This document shows positions 32,086-36,961 of a DNA stretch of 36,961 bases, piece after piece. Within the stretch, counting starts at the first letter, position 1, and every line of letters begins with the position of its first letter. This stretch comes from an uncultured Lachnospiraceae bacterium (GTDB lineage Bacteria > Bacillota > Clostridia > Lachnospirales > Lachnospiraceae), in assembly GCA_910585635.1 (NCBI GenBank), contig CAJUFE010000046.1, positions 1 to 36,961 on the forward strand. Reading direction: 5' to 3'. Below the pieces are notes generated by a model that worked only from the letters and a program-made list of their open reading frames with translations, was not told the DNA's origin and did no database searches. Made by a program: the position numbers and the translations under genes.

Positions 32086-33084
32086 ATGAGGATAGCCATC
32101 TGGGGCGCGGGAAAGATGGGGCAGGTCCACGGGAACGCATATAAGAAGATGGGCGGCCAGGTAGAGGTCGGCTATGTCATAGAGCGTGACGAGGAAAAAG
32201 CCCGTGCATTTGCAAATGAATTTCATTGTATCATCACAGGGGACATAGAGGAGCTGGAGCAGGGCAGCGTAGACGCCGTGGATATCTGCCTTCCCACCCA
32301 TCTGCATCGGAGCGCGGTCCTTAAGGCCCTAAAGCTTTGCGGTGCGGTGTTCTGTGAAAAGCCCATATGCCTGGAGCGGGAGGAGTACAGACAGATCAAG
32401 AACGCCGTGGAGGACGGCGGCGGTTTTGTGATGATCGGCCAGGTGCTCCGTTTCTGGAACGGGTATGTGAAGGCCAGAGAGCTGCTGCAGGCAGGCGCGG
32501 TGGGCGCGCCCCGGATGATCTGCTGCTCCAGACGCCAGAAGATGCCGGTATGGTCCAAGGGGAACTGGCTGATCGACGGGCAGAAGAGCGGCGGGCTTTT
32601 GATGGATCTGTGCATCCATGACGTGGACTATGTCTGCTGGCTTTTGGGGCTCCCCAGGCGGGTGTCCTGTGAGATCGTCCATAAGGACCAGGTCACCCTC
32701 CACGGACTGCTGACCATGGCCTATGAGGGCTGCTGTGCGGAAGTGGTCGGCTCCTGGGGGATGCCGGAGGGGTTCCACGGCGGAGAGCTGGAGGCGGTCC
32801 TGGAGATCGTGGGGGACGACGGGATGATCGTATACCGGGGAGGCGATACACTGGAGCTGACCGGCAAAAAGGGCTGTGAGAGGATCGGCTTGGATCCAGT
32901 GGACGGCTATGAGGAGGAGCTTGGATATTTTATCCGATGCGTACAGGGCCGGGCAGCCCCGGCACGTTCGGACCACCTTTCTGTAGAAGGGACGATGGAG
33001 GTCCTGTGGGCGGCCCGTCAGGCCTGGGAGACGAAAGAGACCGTGGCGTTAGAGCCGCAGGGGTCGGTGGATGGGACAGGATGA
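32086..33084 (+). CDS. Gfo/Idh/MocA-family oxidoreductase
   Basis: The 332-residue protein has an N-terminal Rossmann fold (GAGKMG at residues 7-12) and the family's EKP motif (E91-K92-P93, in FCEKPICLE). A C-terminal substrate domain follows, with LMDLCIHDVDYVCWLLG, whose His and Asp are the usual catalytic pair. It oxidises or reduces a sugar, inositol or derivative with NAD(P). The ATG at 32086 is preferred over one at 32074, because GGAGGG lies between them and the Rossmann strand starts at 32086. It probably acts with the isomerase upstream. Confidence 0.9.
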   Translation: MRIAIWGAGKMGQVHGNAYKKMGGQVEVGYVIERDEEKARAFANEFHCIITGDIEELEQGSVDAVDICLPTHLHRSAVLKALKLCGAVFCEKPICLEREEYRQIKNAVEDGGGFVMIGQVLRFWNGYVKARELLQAGAVGAPRMICCSRRQKMPVWSKGNWLIDGQKSGGLLMDLCIHDVDYVCWLLGLPRRVSCEIVHKDQVTLHGLLTMAYEGCCAEVVGSWGMPEGFHGGELEAVLEIVGDDGMIVYRGGDTLELTGKKGCERIGLDPVDGYEEELGYFIRCVQGRAAPARSDHLSVEGTMEVLWAARQAWETKETVALEPQGSVDGTG

Positions 33085-33096
33085 CCGGAGCGGATG

Positions 33097-33194
33097 GTCA
33101 GATCGGGACCGGATGGCTGGGGTAGTCAGAGCGGGACCGAATGGCCGGGGCAGTCAGATTGGGAGCGGATGGCCGGGGAGGTTAGAGCGGATGG
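33097..33194. repeat. Three and a half tandem copies of a 28-bp repeat before the ABC permease
   Basis: Units start at GTCAGA at 33097, 33125 and 33153, with a diverged copy at 33181. They share the core GGGACCGGATGGCCGGGG. The open frame through them is a by-product of composition. Confidence 0.88.
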
Positions 33195-33216
33195 AAAGAA
33201 AGGAGAGATGCAGGAT

Positions 33217-34107
33217 ATGGGAAAGAGATCATGGAAGAGAAGGCCTTATCTGCCGTATATCGCCCCCGCGATGACCATCATGACGGTGCTCACCGTATTT
33301 CCCACGATCTTTTTATATGTGATCAGCCTGACCGACTACCAGCTGGGCTGGGATCTTAGCCGGGTACGGTTCGTGGGCGTGGAGAACTATCTGCGTTTGT
33401 TTTCCGGGGGAGACCCGGATTTCTGGAACGCGGTCCGGATCAGCCTCCTGTTCATGGTGGTCACCACGGCGGTGGAGATGGTCTTTGGTTTCATGATCGG
33501 CAAGCTGCTCAGTGAGACGGAATTTAAGCTAAAACCGCTGGTGTTCGCCGTGCTGATCATCCCGATCGTGATGACGCCCAGCATTGCGGGGAATATATGG
33601 AAACTGATGCTGAACGCCGAGTATGGGATCGTCAACTACTTTTTCCAGCTGGCCGGTCTGGAGCGGGTGGCCTGGCTGGACGCGGACCGGGCATTTTCCT
33701 CGGTGGTGCTGGCGGATATATGGCAATGGACGCCTTTTGTGGCCCTGATCAGCTATGCGGGCCTGTGCTCCCTGCCCTCGGACCAGTATGAGGCGGCGAA
33801 GATCGACGGAGGGAACGGCTTCCAGCTTTTTACTTATATCACGCTCCCGTCCCTGCGGCCGCTGATCTTCCTGACCATGATCTTCCGGACGATCGATTCC
33901 CTGAAGATCTACGATATGCCCTTTGTGCTGACCCAGGGAGGCCCCGGCAATTCCACGGAATTTTTGAGCCTCCATATCTACCGCCTGGCCAATGCCCAGA
34001 ACGGGCTGATCGGGCGGGCGGCGGCGAACGCGATCATCCTGATGGTGATCTCCACGGTCATCAGCAAGGTGCTGATCCACTACCAGAGGAAGGAGGAGGA
34101 GCTTTGA
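33217..34107 (+). CDS. ABC sugar transporter permease (MalF/UgpA type)
   Basis: The 296-residue permease has six predicted helices, starting with PAMTIMTVLTVFPTIFLYVI, and the cytoplasmic EAA loop EAAKIDGGNGFQLFTYITLP that contacts the ATPase. The ATG at 33217 is chosen for its typical basic N-terminus (MGKRSWKRRPYLPYIAP) and the GGAG 11 nt upstream. An ATG at 33208 is the alternative. It is coupled to the next permease by a TTGA overlap. Confidence 0.9.
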   Translation: MGKRSWKRRPYLPYIAPAMTIMTVLTVFPTIFLYVISLTDYQLGWDLSRVRFVGVENYLRLFSGGDPDFWNAVRISLLFMVVTTAVEMVFGFMIGKLLSETEFKLKPLVFAVLIIPIVMTPSIAGNIWKLMLNAEYGIVNYFFQLAGLERVAWLDADRAFSSVVLADIWQWTPFVALISYAGLCSLPSDQYEAAKIDGGNGFQLFTYITLPSLRPLIFLTMIFRTIDSLKIYDMPFVLTQGGPGNSTEFLSLHIYRLANAQNGLIGRAAANAIILMVISTVISKVLIHYQRKEEEL

Positions 34108-34934
34108 CCAGAAAACAAAAACGGATCTTGACCGGGACCTGGAAGACCTTGGTGTTAACGGCGGTCTGCCTGTTCTTTATCGCCCCCTATCTGTGGATGG
34201 TCCTGATCAGCTTAAAGCCTAAGGTGGATATCTTCGACCCGGGGAAGTTCATCTTCACGCCCACGCTGCAGAATTATACCAGCATCATCAAAAATGCTCA
34301 TATCCTGGACTATTTTGCGAACAGCATGATCGTGTCCGTGATCTCCACCGCCGTCTCCCTGGCGATCGGCTCGGTGGCCGCCTATGGCTTTGCCCGGTTC
34401 AATTGGAAAAAGCGGGAGGATATGGCCTTCATGGTGCTGAGCCAGCGGATGCTCCCGGCTATGGCCGTGGTGATCCCCTATTTCCTCATGGCCATGGTCA
34501 GCGGGCTTTTGGATACCCGCCTGATCTTGATCGTCTGCTACCTGCTGTTCAATATCCCCTTTACTATCCTGATGATGCGGGGCTTTTTTGAGGACATCCC
34601 CATGGAGATCGAGGAGGCGGGGAAGATCGACGGCTGCAGCGGCTTCCAGGTGTTCAAGGAGCTGATCCTCCCCCTGTCCCTGCCGGGACTGACGGCCACG
34701 GCGATCTTCTGCCTGATCAATTCCTGGAATGAGTTCGTGTTCGCGAACTTCCTGACCAGCATACGGGCGAAGACCGTCCCCACATCGGTGATGCTATTCC
34801 TATCGGTGTCCGGGACCAAATGGGGGGAGATGGCGGCTACCGGCGTATTAGCCAGCCTGCCGGCGATCATTTTTGGGATAACGGTGCAGAAGTATATGAT
34901 CCGGGGGCTCACGTTTGGAGCGGTGAAGGGGTGA
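34104..34934 (+). CDS. ABC sugar transporter permease (MalG/UgpE type)
   Basis: This 276-residue permease has six predicted helices and the EAA-type loop EEAGKIDGCSGFQVFKELILP. The TTG start overlaps the stop of the first permease (TTGA), with AGGAGGAGG just upstream. The frame ends with RGLTFGAVKG, typical of MalG-type proteins. No ATPase gene is present nearby, so a shared MsmK-like ATPase encoded elsewhere is expected (inference). Confidence 0.92.
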   Translation: MTRKQKRILTGTWKTLVLTAVCLFFIAPYLWMVLISLKPKVDIFDPGKFIFTPTLQNYTSIIKNAHILDYFANSMIVSVISTAVSLAIGSVAAYGFARFNWKKREDMAFMVLSQRMLPAMAVVIPYFLMAMVSGLLDTRLILIVCYLLFNIPFTILMMRGFFEDIPMEIEEAGKIDGCSGFQVFKELILPLSLPGLTATAIFCLINSWNEFVFANFLTSIRAKTVPTSVMLFLSVSGTKWGEMAATGVLASLPAIIFGITVQKYMIRGLTFGAVKG

Positions 34935-34962
34935 GGATAAGCCGAGGGTCTGCAGAAGGTCC

Positions 34963-35099
34963 GCTGCGGGAGAGGGATGGCGTGCATTGGGACGCGCTCT
35001 CGCTCCGAGCGGAACGTAGCGGATGCTAGGCTCGACAAGACCTCGCCAAGCACCGACGTTCCGCTAGGGTCCTAATGCACGCCATCCCTCTCCCACAGC
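34963..35099 (+). repeat. Structured intergenic element, copy C
   Basis: This 137-nt foldback is closed by GCTG/CAGC and, after one mismatch, a perfect 21-bp stem (34968-34988 with 35074-35094; starts GGGAGAGGGATGG). Inside are GACGCGCTCTCGCTCCGA, the variable stem GCGGAACGT/ACGTTCCGC, and an inner hairpin around AGGCTCG...CCTCGCC with AAGC and ACCG, then TAGGGTCC. It lies 28 bp after the second permease stop and could block or attenuate transcription into the binding protein gene (inference). Confidence 0.87.
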
Positions 35100-35173
35100 T
35101 ACAGAACAGCATGCGTGGGAAAACTGCAAAACAACGTGAGCAGAAAAACTGCAGGACAGTGTGAGCAGGGAAG
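35099..35173. repeat. Three imperfect 25-bp tandem repeats next to element C
   Basis: Units begin at 35099, 35124 and 35149 with the pattern CTGCARRACARYGTGAGCAG followed by purines. The first is the most diverged. They abut the last stem base of element C. Confidence 0.6.
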
Positions 35174-35301
35174 GGGATGTGATCAGGAACTTGTGGACAA
35201 GCAGGAGGTGTAAACAGGTCGAAATGCAAAAACAGGATACAATGTGAAGGACCGGCTTACAAAAGGGTCGGAGATGATAAAGAGAGAAGGAGGAGAAGTT
35301 C

Positions 35302-36753
35302 ATGAGGAAAAAATGGTATGGGGCGGCGATGGCGTGGCTGCTGGTGCTGTCGATGACGGCCTGTGGGAGCGGTGGAGGCGGCAGTGCCACGACGACCACT
35401 GCTGCCGGGACAGAGGCTCCGGCTGCGGAGACCCAGAAGGCAGATGGTGCGGAGACGAAGGAGACGGGGGCAGCAGAGGACGCCCAGACCGGCGAGGCCG
35501 GGGATGTGTCTACGGTGGAGGGCTGGGGCGCCCAGGTGAAGGAGCAGCTAGATGGGACCAAGATCGTGGTCTCCATGGCTTCCCATCCGTCTACGGAGGC
35601 TTTCCAGGCTATGGCGGATGAGTTCACAGAGCTGACCGGGATCCAGGTAGAGTGGGATGTGGTGGAGCAGACCTATCTGAAGAATAAGCAGCTCCTGGAT
35701 TTCCAAGGGGCCCACAGCTACGACGTGTTCATGGTGGACAGCTTCTGGAACGCGGAGTACGGTTCCAAGAACGTGATCCAGCCGTTGGATACGTATCTGG
35801 AGGATCCTCAGAAGACCCCGGACTGGTATGATAAAGAGGACCTGATCCCGGCCTACTGCGACTTAGGACGGTATAAGGGCCAGACCATCGGGATCCCGAT
35901 CGCGGGGGAGACCCGGTTCCTGGCTTACCGGACGGATCTGTTCGAGAAGTACGGGAAGGAACCGCCTAAGACCATGGCGGAGTTTTTGGAGCTGGCTCAG
36001 TTCTTTAACGGCAAGGAGGAGGGCCTGTACGGCGTGGCCTTAAGAGCCCAGAGAGGGATCCATTTCGCCTCCGGCTGGCTGACCACCATGTACGCCTTCT
36101 GTGACGGGATGATGGATCAGGAGACCTTAGAGCCCACGATCGACGATCCAGGCGTGGTGGAGTCCCTCCAGTGGTATCTGGATATGCTGGCCTGTGCGCC
36201 GCCGGATGTATCCACCTACACCCACGAGGAATCCCTGGGCGCTTTTATGGCAGGGAAGACCGCCATGTGGCTGGATGCCACCGCGATCGCCTCCGGGATC
36301 ACCGATCCCCAGCAGTCGAAGATCTATGACAAGGTGGCCTTTGCCGCACCGCCGGACGGCCCTGCCGGAGAATCGGCAGCGCTGGCTGACTGGAACATCT
36401 CCATCCCTGTGGGCGCGAAGAACCCGGACGCGGCCTGGGCCTTCATGATGTACATGACCAGCCGGGAAAAGAGCCTGGAGTATGTGCAGAACGGCGGAGC
36501 CGCCACCCGCTATTCCGTCTATGAGAACGAGGAGCTGGTCAAGGAGAACCCCTCCTACCCGGCCCAGCTGGCAGCCTTAGAGAAGGCCAACGGCTTAGTG
36601 GAGCGCGGCCTCCAGTGGACCCCGCCCCACGAGCAGATCAACCAGATGCTAGACATCATGGGAAGCTATGCCTCACGAGCCCAGGCCGGGGAGATGACCG
36701 CCCAGGAGGCCTGTGAGAAGGCCCAGAAGGATGTGGAGGATTTGTTGAAGTAG
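35302..36753 (+). CDS. ABC sugar transporter substrate-binding lipoprotein (family 1)
   Basis: This 483-residue protein has a lipoprotein signal (lipobox MTAC, cysteine near residue 21) and a Gly/Thr/Glu-rich linker (to about 75). The extracellular sugar-binding fold follows (TKIVVSMASHPSTEAFQAMADEF, YDVFMVDSFW, IGIPIAGETRFLAYRTDLFEKYG, GAFMAGKTAMWLDAT, NPDAAWAFMMYMTS). It captures a sugar or polyol for the two permeases upstream. The ATG follows AGAAGGAGGAGAAG. The first residues of the mature domain match family 1 proteins such as those for sorbitol or mannitol, but the ligand is not readable. Confidence 0.92.
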   Translation: MRKKWYGAAMAWLLVLSMTACGSGGGGSATTTTAAGTEAPAAETQKADGAETKETGAAEDAQTGEAGDVSTVEGWGAQVKEQLDGTKIVVSMASHPSTEAFQAMADEFTELTGIQVEWDVVEQTYLKNKQLLDFQGAHSYDVFMVDSFWNAEYGSKNVIQPLDTYLEDPQKTPDWYDKEDLIPAYCDLGRYKGQTIGIPIAGETRFLAYRTDLFEKYGKEPPKTMAEFLELAQFFNGKEEGLYGVALRAQRGIHFASGWLTTMYAFCDGMMDQETLEPTIDDPGVVESLQWYLDMLACAPPDVSTYTHEESLGAFMAGKTAMWLDATAIASGITDPQQSKIYDKVAFAAPPDGPAGESAALADWNISIPVGAKNPDAAWAFMMYMTSREKSLEYVQNGGAATRYSVYENEELVKENPSYPAQLAALEKANGLVERGLQWTPPHEQINQMLDIMGSYASRAQAGEMTAQEACEKAQKDVEDLLK

Positions 36754-36867
36754 GGGATCTGCAGGAGCAGGAGTAGATCCGCAGGATGCAAAAGCATCCA
36801 TGCAGATCGCCGATCAAAGACAAGCTGCAAGAGAAGTTGCTGCCCCCAAAAAGATGTTGATCATAAA

Positions 36868-36910
36868 AGCAGGCAGGCCGTATCGTTATGATACGGCCTG
36901 CCTGCTTTTT
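36868..36910 (+). terminator. Strong intrinsic terminator after the ABC binding protein gene
   Basis: A perfect 17-bp stem (36868-36884 with 36890-36906, loop GTTAT) is followed by TTTT. Confidence 0.93.
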
Positions 36911-36920
36911 GGTCTCCCAT

Positions 36921-36949
36921 TAAAAATAAACCCCCTGCTATGCAGGGGG
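36921..36949 (-). terminator. Probable terminator for a convergent gene beyond the window
   Basis: CCCCCTGC/GCAGGGGG (36931-36938 with 36942-36949) is followed on the minus strand by TTTATTTTTA, so a minus-strand gene probably ends just to the right of the window. Confidence 0.7.
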
Positions 36950-36961
36950 AGGGGATATCTT

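Larger units (their letters stand above)
34935..35301. other. Intergenic region holding element C and a 25-bp repeat, inside the ABC operon
   Basis: The 367-bp gap separates the permeases from the binding protein gene. It contains structured element C (34963-35099), three imperfect 25-bp repeats (35099-35173) and the short palindrome CTTGTGGACAAG (35190-35201). TACAAT near 35236 could be a -10 element but has no good -35. No gene is supported. Confidence 0.6.

Noticed and set aside
33094..33216. N-terminal extension of the first ABC permease
   Set aside because: It is encoded by a 28-bp minisatellite and lacks family similarity; the typical permease N-terminus begins at 33217.

Overview
The window looks like a chromosomal segment of a GC-rich gut Clostridia, most likely Lachnospiraceae. 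This is inferred from strong AGGAGG-type ribosome binding sites, TTGACA/TATAAT promoters with 17-nt spacers, a VPKTGD-type cell-wall sorting signal, YesM/YesN-type two-component genes, and the combination of TRAP and ABC sugar (acid) uptake systems. No species can be named from sequence alone.

Region 1 (1-6260) is a surface-adhesion locus. It holds a BTAD-type regulator whose reading frame is split from a degenerate GGDEF-like half, a conserved-looking 61-aa protein, three tandem class I cyclic-di-GMP riboswitch aptamers, and a 1293-aa secreted protein with Ser-Asp repeats, a coiled coil, a SpaA-like fold and a sorting signal. An intrinsic terminator closes it.

Region 2 (6447-10120) holds an AbrB/PIN toxin-antitoxin pair. 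Next is a non-coding RNA with its own promoter and terminator whose upper half is a circularly permuted tRNA-like fold. It lies directly upstream of a TROVE/vWA (Ro60, Rsr) gene and fits a YrlA-type Y RNA paired with its Ro60 protein. A 31-bp minisatellite and a membrane zinc-ribbon gene follow.

Region 3 (10270-19958) looks like a sugar-acid catabolic and uptake cluster: a GntR/FCD regulator, an IlvD/Edd dehydratase, a HIT protein, a GntR-LacI hybrid regulator, an iron alcohol dehydrogenase and a divergent TRAP transporter (P, Q, M). Promoters and candidate operators can be read for most units.

Region 4 (20065-29444) holds a BrnA-like antitoxin beside a decayed BrnT toxin, a small unknown protein and a PucR-type regulator. 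It continues with a YesM-like sensor kinase that carries a frameshift and has lost its phospho-acceptor segment, an intact AraC-type response regulator, and a second TRAP operon in the order P-Q-M-P.

Region 5 (29618-36961) holds a ROK repressor with a palindromic operator over its own promoter, a sugar isomerase/epimerase, a Gfo/Idh/MocA oxidoreductase, and an ABC sugar importer (two permeases and a lipoprotein, no ATPase in the window).

Three copies (A and C on plus, B on minus) of a roughly 126-137 nt intergenic element share conserved single-stranded segments, while their stems differ in sequence but keep pairing. They are the best candidate here for an undescribed structured RNA or repeat family. 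Short tandem minisatellites of unrelated sequence (25-38 bp units) recur in the intergenic gaps.
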